Part shown: positions 43,699-54,619 of the stretch, one piece after another | Position numbering within the stretch: position 1 is the stretch's first letter | How the letters are laid out: each line of letters opens with the position of its first letter | Assembly (NCBI GenBank): GCA_009760855.2 | Contig: WPIO01000001.1 | Span: 16,043,001 to 16,107,000, forward strand | Direction of reading: 5' to 3' | Source: Cristatella mucedo | Taxonomy: Eukaryota; Bryozoa; Phylactolaemata; Cristatellidae | Length of the DNA: 64,000 nt | Made by a program: the position numbers and the translations under genes | Notes under the pieces: model-generated | Databases searched by the model: none | Told to the model about the DNA's origin: nothing | What the model saw: the letters and a program-made list of their open reading frames with translations, nothing else

Positions 43699-43797
43699 GT
43701 GAATACTCGAGTCGGAGTGATAAGAGCAAAGGACTCATCGATGCATGTCTATGTCAACGGTGAGGACCTTGGCATTGCAGCTATTGGACTACCACGG
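43699..43797 (+). CDS. NEURL4: NEURL4 exon 18: NHR5 third segment
   Basis: Acceptor ATGTCTAG. Encodes VNTRVGVIRAKDSSMHVY, then VNGEDLGIAAIGLPR. Phase 0 both ends; donor CGG|GTAAGC. The SPIN-like transposon ends 371 nt upstream, and LINE A debris begins about 35 nt downstream. Confidence 0.92.
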
Positions 43798-43830
43798 GTA
43801 AGCATGTGGCATACTTTGCACTTAAAGTAG

Positions 43831-44570
43831 GTGATGCTGTTGTGTGGCCTTCACCATGTGTTCGGAGTTTAGGTGTTGTGTTTGACAAATGCCGAAATTT
43901 TGATCACGTACGATTCCTATCCAAGATTAGGGACTGTCTACCACGGTGGCTTGCAAAAAAATTCGAGTAGCTCCCTGATACTGTCTAGGCTGGATCAATG
44001 CAATTCCATATCGACTGCATTACCGAAAAAACCATTAGACCCCTGAAGATGGGAATGAATATGGCTAAAATAGGCTAGTAACAAATCCCAAAGTTCTTAC
44101 GATGACCCATCAGGCCTGCCATGGCTTGGTCCCTTCATATCTAGCTGAACCAGTTTCTGCCTTCTCAGTCCTGTATGGACAATCAATTAGCTATTCCTCT
44201 GCTTAAAGACCGTTGGAAACAGCTTTTGCTCTGCAGGTCCTAAACTGTGGAACCCATTTCCGCTATTGTTATGCAACTGCATCTATTCTCCTGCTGCCGA
44301 CTGTGACATATTCTTTGCAGCCATCCCGAGCTGCTACTTCCATGTTACTCACTTTCTCAACTCCCTTCCTGACTCAGCTGTGCTTCTCACTTTCTCTCTG
44401 TTGCTTGAGAAGAAGTCTGTTAGCTACCTTATTGGCTACCAAATCTGCTTAGGCTTTGAGTGTGCTATAGAAATATATACTTTGTATACTTACTTTCCTG
44501 CATTACAGCCAGTCAGTCTTTGTGGCTTTGTGGAATTACAGATGAGATACATAAAATTAAATTAAAAAAG
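43831..44570 (+). mobile_element. LINE A fragment with deletions, intron 18
   Basis: Starts GDAVVWPSPCVRSLGVVFDK, then MTHQACHGLVPSYLAEPVS, LLLLPTV-like and the 3' UTR ending near GATGAGATACATAAAATTAA. Several internal deletions compared with the 13.4-kb copy. Confidence 0.78.
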
Positions 44571-46564
44571 AAATTGCTGAGAGCTGCTTCAGGGTTTGGT
44601 TTGTACAGCTGTTGGATTGATATGGTGGAATGCCTTATTTTTAGTGTTTTTTCGTAGATGTCATAAGTTTTCCAAGCATTTGATATGGGAACTACTGTAT
44701 TGCATTGCCTATTACCTCAGTCTGTCAGCTGAAACTTTCATAATTGAAGGTGATACTATCCATGCTATTTGTACATGCTTTGGTTAATGATGGCTTCATC
44801 CTGGATGACAATGCAGACAAGGCGACATTCTGGTAAAATATGCAAGAAAAAGCTGCAAAGGGCTGCAAGATATTTTTAGCAGATGCTCTTATGCTCGGCC
44901 TCTATGATTGGTGACATTGAATGGACTAAGTGCGAAATGTGTGATAAACTTGCGGTCAAGCAGTCTTGTTTAGGTACTTTGGGTTGCCATCACTCGGTGG
45001 TCGGGAGCCGTTGACGGGGATCCTTGATAGCAGGAGTTAGATTTATGACCATGTGTATTAATGTACCCCGGAATAGGCTATTCCGACGAAGCTACTGTTA
45101 GAAATGATCCAGTAAAGGAAATTATCTTCTCATTATATGATTACAACCGACAAGATGGCTCTAAGAGATAGTAGCTTATATTTGTATAAAATCGATCAGT
45201 TTAACCCTGAAACGACCGCTATTTTTAAAATCCACACATTTTAGAATAGGCCTTATGCACTGCAATATAGAAGTTTCTATGCACCTGGTCCATCGATCTG
45301 AGTTCAGTTGTTGGTAGTGTTCGTATTCGAGTAAGTAATTATGGTACACTGATTATTAAAATGTAGCAATCTGTCAGTACAATTTGGCCTCAGTAAGAGG
45401 TTGGTACGTTTGGCTTAGTGAGTTACTACATTCGCCAGCAACCGGGTCTGTGGTTCCCATGTAAATGGATAGGAAGGCATGGTGACATGACCATACCACC
45501 CGCTTGGCCATTCAGCAGAACCTATTTTCACCTGTTTCTTCATCGATAATGCCTTGGCCAATGATGAAGTAAGGTATTCGTATATCACCTTGACCTGTAG
45601 GGGTCAGCCCATGCCATATTGACGCTTGGTATGCGACCAGAACTAGTCGCCAGATGCACAGCTTTGTGAAGGTTCAAGAGTGGTTTTGATGTAGCTCCAC
45701 AAAGATGGCAATTCAAACCAAGAACTCACGAGGCGGTTGAAGATATGAGAGGGTACTTTTTAGAACAATATTAGTAAACATTTGGACTATGGTAGCACAG
45801 AGGCACTGCTACGATCGAGTCGCTCTCGAGTAACTTTTCCGAGGGAGAATCGGCTCCTGAAAAGCAGGGCTGTGAAGGAAATGTTGATCTTTGCTAAACT
45901 GCACCGTTAGAGTCTCTGCTAAGCTACCGGACAGGTCGTAAGCCAAAATACCGAGAGTAGATGACCTAATGAACAAGGACTGAATGCACGGATTGCCAAG
46001 TGCAAGCCATTGTTGACTTCAAAGCGCTAAAAAGCAATGCTAATTTTGCTTGTTGATACCAGCACTGGACATCTGCACAGTGGAGCAGCCTGCCTACATT
46101 GACGGTTGACTGCAAAAGACCATGAAATTCGGTTGTTGAAGAGGAATGGTAGAGAGTTGCATCAACTTCTGGTAAATTATATCTGCACTTGATTCAAGGA
46201 AAATATGAATCTCAATCTGGAGATTGTGGTCGTAAATAACCAAGGTGGGCAGGCTACTTCTTACCGAATAAAAAGTTTGGCTATACCATTTTATATATTT
46301 ATGAGAGCTTAATAGATATTGTCACACTTCACGTGCGACTTCTGTGCCATGCGGGTTAAAGAATTTTAGCCTGAATGTCCTTTGGCACACGCCATCGGAC
46401 GTATTGTTTGGGGGTTGGGGTGGCGGGTACCTAAATACCCTTAGGTATGAGTGTGCCTTCCGTTTGGTTGCCAGCCAAGTTATAGTTCACTCTGGCTGTC
46501 GACTGCAATGTGGATATATGTGATGGTTAATATTTCCTTCTCATAAATGCTCTTAATTTTGTAG
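44571..46564. other. Intron 18, right part, unassigned (2 kb)
   Basis: No gene or known repeat recognised on either strand. Confidence 0.4.
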
Positions 46565-46699
46565 AATGTTTTTGCAATCATTGATCTCTATGGATATGTC
46601 GACACAATCTCTGTATGCAGTGCCATGTTTGGAATAAAGAACTCGAAGTCAGCATTGCTGGCACGTCAGTCCGTGGCATTTCCCACATCAGTTTATGAG
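46565..46699 (+). CDS. NEURL4: NEURL4 exon 19: end of NHR5 and linker
   Basis: Acceptor ATTTTGTAG. Encodes NVFAIIDLYGYVDTISVC, closing NHR5, then a short linker to SVAFPTSVYE. Phase 0 both ends; donor GAG|GTAAGG. Confidence 0.9.
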
Positions 46700-47600
46700 G
46701 TAAGGCTGTGCCCTTTGTATGCAGTGATTTATTGCTATTTGCGAAAACGACCGATCAAGTATATACCTAGAGTACCTGATGGGATAGTCAGGAATGCTTC
46801 GAAGATCTCCAACCTGAACTTCAATGCCCAGTTATTGCACGTCACCGTCCACTTATCACCCAGGGATTAATGTGTGAAAGGGTAGTGTTTCTTGTGACGA
46901 GACTCCCAAGTCACAGCCAAAGGATTTAAGCTAGTCAACCAGCCCTCACCAACCATAGATATACTCAACACCTTGTCGTAATTACATGCCAATGTTTGCA
47001 CGAGCAGGAGGGGAAAGGAAACTACTGCAGAGAATTTGATGGACCACATTGAACGGTGCGAACACTGTTGTCGCTAACAGGATCTTAACACTCTATGAAG
47101 AAGTTGCTTCTCCAGTGGTATATCTAGTGGGCAAGGGTACGATCGCAGCAGTAATTTTGTCCTTTCTACTACCCTGTAATTGATTAGCTTTTGAGAATTA
47201 TGTGGGGGCTTGAATCCTCTTTACACATTTTTTAAAAACAGAATGGAGTCTCGAGGGCCCCTTTGTTAGTTACAAATTGATAGCAAAATCATAGAATTAT
47301 AATTTTAAATACTCCTGTGAAGTCTCAATGCCACGAGCTTTTTTGAGCAAATGAAATACTACTGACTGGTTTGAAAGAGAAATTTTAGGGCCTAATATGC
47401 TAACGCAGCTGCATAAGCTCTCTTTAGCATCCCTTCAATGTATGAAATTGCTGATGGTGCACACAAGTGCCCCCGTGGCCCAGCAACGTTACTATGTTTT
47501 AGAAATGGGTGCTCATTGCATGTTTAGGGCTTAAGTTTTGTCACCATATGCTTATAAATCCTGCAGCTTTTTATACAGTTCAATAGCATGGTACCACTTG
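46700..47600. other. Intron 19, left part, unassigned
   Basis: No recognised features. Confidence 0.4.
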
Positions 47601-48990
47601 ACTTCCAGAGCCGAGGTACTAGCCGGTTGGTTCCAACGTACTTACAGGTGGGCTGCCTGGGAACCTTGCCCTCAAGTATAAAGTCTTGCTTTAATTCAGA
47701 TTTTTGTGATCCAATTCTGATTATGTTTGCAAGAAATAGTCCCGTCCTTATTCTAGGTGATTTTAACTTTCATTCCGACGAACCAAACGGTGCATTATGT
47801 GCCGAATTTCATGCATTGAGTGGTTAATTTTCTCTTTGTGCATGTCTCCACTCACAATAAAGGTCACACTCGATAACATTTCCTCCTACGACTATATGCT
47901 ATTGTCTCTTAATATTACCAAATTATGCACATCTGACCAAACACAGATTTGGTCTGCAGATTGTATGTACTGTTCTCGATATCGAGAATCATCTGCGAAT
48001 CACAAAACCTTAAGACCCTTGACATTGGTGCACGAAAATGCCTTCCTTCAGCACGAAAATATCTTCCTTACCCCTGCTGCTCAGTTCTCTGTCCGTCCTG
48101 TTCTTACTGGTAGAATGTTGCCTCATGATACTAGCTGATGTTCTTGAGGAGTTTGATCCTCTGGCTAAGTACTCCGTACACCATTGCCCAGATAGCCTAT
48201 GGCTTACGAAAGCTATTAAACTAAATAGATCTATCAAGTTCAAGCTTAAGAAAGCCTACGAAAGTTCAGACCGGAGTGTCCAACAACTTACATACTAGGA
48301 TCCTAGCAAAGGCCAAGTCCAGCTTCTATAAAAAACATCGTCAAATCTCAAATGCACAATTAAAAATATTGTTGTCGATAATCAAACATCTCCTTAGTCA
48401 CTCCCAGGACAGCATCTGAACTCCTGATCCTTGTGCCGATCGCTTCTCTGGCTTCATTCTCACCTAGGTAGATATAATCAGAGTCTATTCCCAAGGTAGC
48501 ATCACCAGTGTATTCCTCACTCTCAATTCCTTGTACCTCCTCAATGTGTCTACATTCAAGCTTGCCACTAATGGCCTTGTGTCAAAGTTCATCTTTCAGT
48601 CTAAGAAGACTATTAGCCCTCTAGACCCTATACCTGCTGTTCTCCTTCTGAGATGCTTTGATTTGCTGCTACCCTGCATAGTACATGCATAATACACGTG
48701 TCACTATCCTCAGGTTTTGTCCTTGCACTTTTCAAAAAGGCTGTTGTTAGGGCTGTAATTGAGAAGGCAACAATAGACCGTGACAACTTTAGCAGCTTCC
48801 GCCCCATTTCCCTACTGATGTTCATATATAAGATTCCAGAACGAATAGTTCGAGACCAGTTATACTCTTATATCGAAACTTCAAACCTAGTAAGTTCCAG
48901 TCATGGTTTAGAGCTGATCACTCCTTGTAACCAGCATTGCTGGGGGTGTTAAATGACCTCAGGAATGCAGACCAAGATAGTCTCTCTGCT

Positions 48991-50130
48991 TAATAATAAT
49001 AATAATAATATTGCACTTGATAAAGCGCCCTCAGAGAACTTAATCTCTTTCTAGGCGCTTTACATTTGCTGCAAAGTGATACGCAATAGAATAGTAAGTA
49101 AAATCATGCTTGAAAAACAAACAAAATGAATAACATGGTTAGGGGTTACATGCACTGGGTCAGCATGCAAATGTGGTTAGTGGCAGCATGAACAGTGTCA
49201 GCACGCATAAGCACATCGAGGACGAATCACAAGGACCCACTAAATGCTGTCCTAAATAGGTATGTTTTTAAGTTTCTTTTAAATGTGGTCAGGTCAGGGG
49301 ATGTTCTGATGCAGGTCGGGAGGGAGTTCCAGGCTGTGGGAGCATACGAGCTAAATGCACGGTCTCCAAAGGATTTAAGGTTTGTACGAGGTATTTCTAG
49401 ACTGTTGGATTCCGAAAAGCGAGTGGTACGATGCTTTGCCTGATGGGGTAGTATATCTGAAAGATAGGCTGGAGCCATAGAATGAAGAGACCTAAAAGTG
49501 AGCGACAAAACCTTGAAGTCAATCCGTTGCTTGACTGGTAACCAGTGCAGGTCGGCGAGAAGTGGAGTAATGTGGCAACTGCGACGCTCACGACAGACAA
49601 GCCTAGCTGCAGAGTTTTGCAACAGCTGCAATCGCCTGATCGCACATGCTGGTAGGCCAGTAAGCAGTGAGTTGCAGAAGTCGAGACGAGATGTCACGAA
49701 TGCATGGACCAACTTGGACGTGGTATCCTTATCTAAACAAGCCCTAATTTTAGCAATGTTATGAAGCTGAAAATAGGCTGATTTGACTGTGGAGCTGATG
49801 TGGTCGTCTAACGAGAGGTCGCTTTGGAATATGACACCTAGATTTCGAGCTGATGCAACTGGAGATATGCTGGCAGAGCCAATTTTGAAAGTCAGCCTTT
49901 CCAATTTCTGAATAACACTAGGTTTGCCCATAACTAGTAAGTTAGTTTTATCATCGTTTAGTTTTAGAAAATTTGCTGCCATCCATGATCGGATGTCATC
50001 AATGCATGCAGCAAGTGAGTTGAGAGAATTTGAGGTGCTCGAAGGCTGGGAGGGATCAAAGCAAACGTACAACTGAGTGTCATCCGCATAGAAGTGAAAG
50101 CCTAGATTGTGCTTGGCAATCACATCAGCT
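48991..50130 (-). mobile_element. LINE B, antisense, nested; best preserved RT C-terminus
   Basis: (TAA)n and stem-loop at 48991. The minus strand is open from DVIAKHNLGFHFYADDTQLY (motif C) through RNLGVIFQSDLSLDD, LVHAFVTSRLDFCNSLLTG, RSCHITPLLADLHWLPVK and FGDRAFSSYAPTAWNSLP to FRTAFSGSL and stop, about 300 codons with no interruption. The open frame continues upstream to 50282, but those extra ~50 codons are antisense of the older host LINE. Confidence 0.9.
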
Positions 50131-50282
50131 TGTTCTTGACTTTCCGACAGTGTCTGATCGCTAAATCTTCGATCGACTCTCACTTGACTGGGCACTGCAC
50201 TGCAATTATTGAGGTCATATCTCAGTGGGAGACTCCAAAGTGTTGATGTAAACTGGCAACACTCACCCCCTGAGTCTTTCAA

Positions 50283-50435
50283 GTATGCAAGCTGGTTTGG
50301 CCCAGTGATTAGGTGCTAGCCCCGACCAAGGTGGCCGAGGTCGTGGGCTCGAGCCGTACAGCATGTGTGAAGCGCCTGAATAGAGATTAAGTTCTCTTAG
50401 GGCGCTATACAAATGAGCTATATTTATTTATTATA
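50283..50435 (+). mobile_element. SINE A copy inside LINE B
   Basis: Well preserved: A box TTTGGCCCAGTGATTAGG, B box GTGGGCTCGAGCC, CAGCATGTGTGAAGCGCCTG, stem-loop GAGATTAAGTTCTCTTAGGG and CGCTATACAAATGAGC. Reference copy for the family. Confidence 0.88.
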
Positions 50436-50960
50436 TGGGATGTCCCAGAGCTCTGTGTTTGGCCCACTTCTTTTTGTGGTTTATACTCTCTCTCTCTTGT
50501 CGATGTAATCGCCAAGCAAAATCTAAGCTTTCCTTTCTATGCAGATGACACTCAGTTGTACCAGTGCTTTTGTCCCTTCCTGTCATCTAGTACGTCAAAA
50601 TCCACACTCCTTTGCTGCTTGAATGGCTGGTGTACGTGCTTGAATGGCAGCAAACTTTCTCAAATTGAATAATTATAAAAACCAACTATCTATGGGGAAA
50701 CCAAGTGTTACTCAGAAATTATAAAACCTATACCTCAAAATGGGCTGTGCCAGTGTATCTCACCTGTAGCATCTGCACCAAATCTGGGTGTCCGGTTTCA
50801 AATTGACCTATCACTAAAAAACCAAATTAGCTCCTCAGTCAATCATGTCTACTTTCAGCAAAGTAAAGTTGTTAAAATACAGGCCCACGTAGACAGGAAT
50901 ACCACATCCAAGTTTGTCCACGCATTTGTGACATCCCGTCTGACTTTTGCAACTGTTTTC

Positions 50961-51098
50961 TCTTTTTTTACGACCTCGGTCCCGAGGTCATGGGTTCGAA
51001 TCCTTCGGTGGGCGATCCCTTATTGCCTTTGCAAGCAGCGGTAATAGCTGTAAAGGCTCTTCTTTTGCTGTGCAAAAGATGCTGTAAAATCAACTAGT
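50961..51098 (+). mobile_element. SINE B copy inside LINE B
   Basis: GACCTCGGTCCCGAGGTCAT, B box GGGTTCGAATCC, GATCCCTTATTGCCTTTGCA, AGCGGTAATAGCTGTAAAGG and tail GCTGTAAAATCAACTAGTAA. The A box half is missing. It splits the TSRLDFCN / AGLLAC codons of the LINE. Confidence 0.82.
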
Positions 51099-51520
51099 AA
51101 CTCTCTTTTTGCAGGTCTTCTGGCCTGTGCAAAATGGCACTGTTGGTCAAAAAGTCAGCCGTTTGGCTCGTCTGCCGTGAACGTCACATTTGCTGCATCG
51201 CCCTACGTTTCACCCACCTGCATTGGCTGCCTATCAAGCAGCGCATCGACTTCAAGGTTTTGTCACTCACTGCTCTTCATACTCTTTTTTTCCAGCTTAC
51301 CTATCTTAACTATTTCCCCATCAGGCCAGGCATCGTACTACTGCTCGTTGGACTCAAGTCGCTTAGCTGTGCCTGGAACCAACCTCAAATCCTTAGGAAA
51401 TCGCACCTTTAGTTGGTATGTTCCAAATGCCTGAGACTCACTCCCGACTGCCATGCTACATTCCCCGACTTGACAAAATTTAAAAAGAAGTTGAGAATTC
51501 ACTTGTTTCTCTCGTCGTTA

Positions 51521-52672
51521 TGTCGCCACCCATCATTCCGGTTGGCTGGCAGCCGGGTCGACGTGCAAAGACTGCAAACTGCCATTGACAAGATCTTGGG
51601 ACAGCAACTACCATTTCTTGCAAAAACTATCTGACTTTTAACCGTCAAGCGAAATATCTGTTGCTTCAAACATAGCCCACGGGTCTTCACAGGAGAACAC
51701 ATTGACAGATTTGTTGCTTAATTGCTAGTGGCTCTGCTTGTCCTGGACTGCTTAGCTCATGTGTTCCAATCTTGATGACTTTATTCTTGTACCGGCCCCC
51801 CCCCATATCCGAGTGGCTGCTTTATGTCTACTTGCTACACTTCCCTGGAATCTTTTTGCTTTGGCCACGATCTCCCACTTTTTTTTTTACCGTGTTACAT
51901 GTTATGCATTTTCTTAGCCACATGCTGTGTGGATGCTGTAGACACTCTTTTGCAACATGCACTTAGCCAAATACATTTTTGAATTTATAGACAGAAGCGA
52001 AAACTAGGTGAGTGCTTGAAGGCAGTGTCTTTGCCAGTTGTAGCAACTCAGAGGCTGTCGATGACTTTCAAAGGTGATATGGCAGTTTCTCTTCTTGATC
52101 CTATAGTGTGCTCTCTACCGTTCATACTCCACTTCTCGCAAAGCTACCAACAGCTTGCTCCCTTGCTCCGTAATAGCATAGCTGCTTTCAATGCCGTTTG
52201 TGGAGTAACAGAAGGGTCATACTGATCATACAGGTCATACTGATTCTTCGACTCTCTTGTCTCCATCGAAAGACATAAACTGAAATAGGCTAGGCACATG
52301 CTCGATTTATGTGTTTGCATCATATTTTTCATTCGATTAACCATTTTGTCAGGATTTCGTTGAAATGGGCGAGTTTATATGACTCTTGCCTTCGATTTTC
52401 AAGTGTTATGAGTTCAACTCCCGAGAACGGCATTACATACGCTTTCACTCTAATGCTTCAGTATCTCATTGGGTTGCATGATGCTATGTAAATATACACG
52501 GTGATATCTTTTTTTAGGAAAGGTATTCTCTGTTTTGTAGGTGAAGCTATACTTGCCATGATTAGCAAGACATACTGCAGATTTGATGAGGGGATATATG
52601 TTGGATGATTGCTACGAAATCTCCTGATAAGAATAATATACCTTAAGCTGGCCTATGCTATTATCGTTGTAG
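51521..52672. other. Intron 19, right part, unassigned
   Basis: No recognised gene or repeat. A C9 homopolymer lies at about 51798. Confidence 0.4.
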
Positions 52673-52846
52673 GTGTTTGGTGGAGACAGTGACACTCGTT
52701 CAGGTTTGCACATGCAGTTTCATCCCACTTGTCACGGTAAAAATATTGTACTAAACAGCAGCCTGACCACAGCATCACGAGTCGGGGGTTATGATGATGG
52801 AGTGATTTTTTCTAAGCGACCTCTTCGTCGGAATGAGCTGTTTAAG
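52673..52846 (+). CDS. NEURL4: NEURL4 exon 20: start of NHR6
   Basis: Acceptor TCGTTGTAG. Encodes MQFHPTCHGKNIVLNSSL, VGGYDDGVIFSKRPLRRN and ELFK. Motif G-Y-D-D-G matches the divergent NHR6 style. Phase 0 both ends; donor AAG|GTACCT. Confidence 0.91.
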
Positions 52847-53015
52847 GTACCTAAGTGTGCAGCCTCTTCCCTGTTAAGACATGTTGGAATCTGAGAGTCT
52901 ATGTTAAGCTAAATCACACGTCTTTAGCTTGACACTGGTTGCTCTGCTTATAGGCCGCATATTTATTGTGCCTGGAAATATCAAACCTATTTATTAATTT
53001 CTATGTGCTGTGCAG

Positions 53016-53174
53016 GTACGCATCGACCGTATGAATGCGAAGTGGTCATCATCACTGATGATTGGTATTTCCACACTGCCCTCTCGTGGGATGGAGTTAC
53101 CATGCAATGCAACGATGCTTACTGAGTGCTGCTGGCTCATACGGGGCAATAGCATTATCTGTAATGGATCTAAG
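53016..53174 (+). CDS. NEURL4: NEURL4 exon 21: NHR6 core
   Basis: Acceptor TGTGCAG. Encodes VRIDRMNAKWSSSLMIGI, then TECCWLIRGNSIICNGSK. KWSSS replaces WSGS here, and vertebrate NHR6 is also divergent at this spot (QWTSS, from memory). Phase 0 both ends; donor AAG|GTAATT. The intron that follows holds the hAT transposon. Confidence 0.91.
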
Positions 53175-53940
53175 GTAATTAAATTGTGCTTGGATTAAAA
53201 TTGCTGACATCGTAAAATATTGCTTAGCCAACATTTTACTAAGTGATATAATCCAACCGTTAGCATGCTAAGAGAACTTTGTTGTTTGGCATTCACGGTT
53301 AATTATGTGATCTGTGCATAGTTTTCATAATGGGTAATTCAAGCTAGTTTGCATATAATTTTATAGCTGCTGTTTTCCATGTCGAGGTTTTTCTTTCATT
53401 AAATAGCAAGCTAACCAATTTGAATATGAAAATACAGACCGACCGAAGGCCATCTTCAATGGGTAGGAGAGCAGAAAAGGTTTGCTTGGGAGTGGGAAGG
53501 GGGAGGAATTTTGAATTTTGCAACCTCTGGTTTTCTGGGCTAGTGCTGTATTTATTGAGCTATGTAGATTATGTTTGCTATGGATTAAGTTATTAGGATC
53601 ATATTCTCTCATTCACAGCAAATGGCTTAAAGCCTTGGCTAGATCACTTACGTGTTCTAGCCGAATTTGGTCATGAGCTTCAACCATTACTTCTGCTTTG
53701 ATCTGTGATCCGAGTCCATATCTGCTGTTATACTTAACGGAAGTCAAAGTGGGTGGGGATGACTCTACTCTCGACCTCCCACTGTTGCTCGGCATCCCTT
53801 TACGGCTGAATGCACTCGCTGCCGTCAGTAGTGGTTTCAACTGATGCCGTGGTTTTCGATTATAAATACAGACGGACAGGAAGAGCATCTACCGGCTCGG
53901 ACAAAAATGTTGTTTGCATTCGATTATATGGTTGTGTATT
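53175..53940. other. Intron 21, left part, unassigned
   Basis: AT-rich; nothing recognised. The 5' end of the hAT element may lie in here, but I could not find its terminal repeat. Confidence 0.4.
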
Positions 53941-53944
53941 TATT

Positions 53945-54260
53945 AGGAGGCCCGACGTCCCTGCGCTCTGCGTCGGGAGAGGGTGGGAGGGCCGAGAGGA
54001 CGTTCAGACGCTGATTGAGCACTCCGACGTCAGGTCGTAACGACATGGTTTTGACCTCGGCTCGCGGCGGAACGTTTCCGAGCGAGCGAGGTTAGATTCT
54101 CAGACGTCAGAGCGGAACGCTGCGAGCGGCAGCCCGTCGTCGGTCAGGCCGCACCATAGATTCGTTCGCAGTGCATTTGGTCTCACGAAGCCGCACTTGG
54201 CGGAAGCGTGCGGAACTTCTTCACGGTATACCTTCATTGCAATAGCAGTCACTCTGCAGC
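53945..54260. promoter_or_regulatory. CpG-rich block with three GACGTC sites, upstream of hAT gene
   Basis: A second CpG-rich island, unlike its surroundings, lies 0.4-0.7 kb before the transposase frame. CRE/ATF-type cores GACGTC occur at 53954-53959, 54026-54031 and 54103-54108, the last two extended to GACGTCAG. It may be the transposon's own promoter or an intronic host element. Confidence 0.45.
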
Positions 54261-54619
54261 CAAGGCGAGACAACTTGCAAATCCGTGCAGGTAACAACAC
54301 CACTAGCACTGTATATCTTTTTGCGCTTTTTTTCCGAAATTTGAGTTTTGCGTAGTGCGCAGTGTTGCTAGCGCCAGACCGCGTCACTACAGAAGTCACT
54401 GAACACATTTTGGTTGGTCTGGTGTGCCGCGACAGCTTTTGGCAGTTAATCGCGCCCCGCTGAAGTACGTAACCTAAAACGGGGCTGCATTCACGTATTT
54501 GAATTCTGTACATAGGACCAGGTCAGTGTGACTGCCGTGGAGAATGCGTGTGTGTGTGCGTGCGTGCAGTGCGCATAAATTGCTGGCTATACGCATAAAG
54601 GGCGGCCTTATAAATAAAT

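Larger units (their letters stand above)
47601..51520 (+). mobile_element. LINE B, old sense copy with three later insertions
   Basis: Fragments in order: endonuclease (SPVLILGDFNFHSDEPNGAL, with the GDFN motif), FKKAVVRAVIEKATIDRDNF, FRPISLLMFIYKIPERIVRD, LNDLRNADQDSLSA; [antisense LINE B]; decayed LDLSAAFDIIDH region (50131-50280); [SINE A]; SSVFGPLLFVVYTLSL and YADDTQLYQCF; [SINE B]; AGLLACAKW-like, LVCRERHICCI, APNAWDSLPT-like and FKKKLRIHLFLSS. Multiple shifts; dead. It gives the fullest domain order of LINE B together with the 20.5-kb copy. Confidence 0.82.

Noticed and set aside
49227..50282. 351-codon minus-strand open frame as a host gene
   Set aside because: It is the reverse transcriptase end of a nested LINE B plus antisense of another LINE; no host exon structure.
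54100..54513. 137-codon minus-strand frame over the CpG-rich block
   Set aside because: High CpG lowers stop codon frequency; no recognisable domain.
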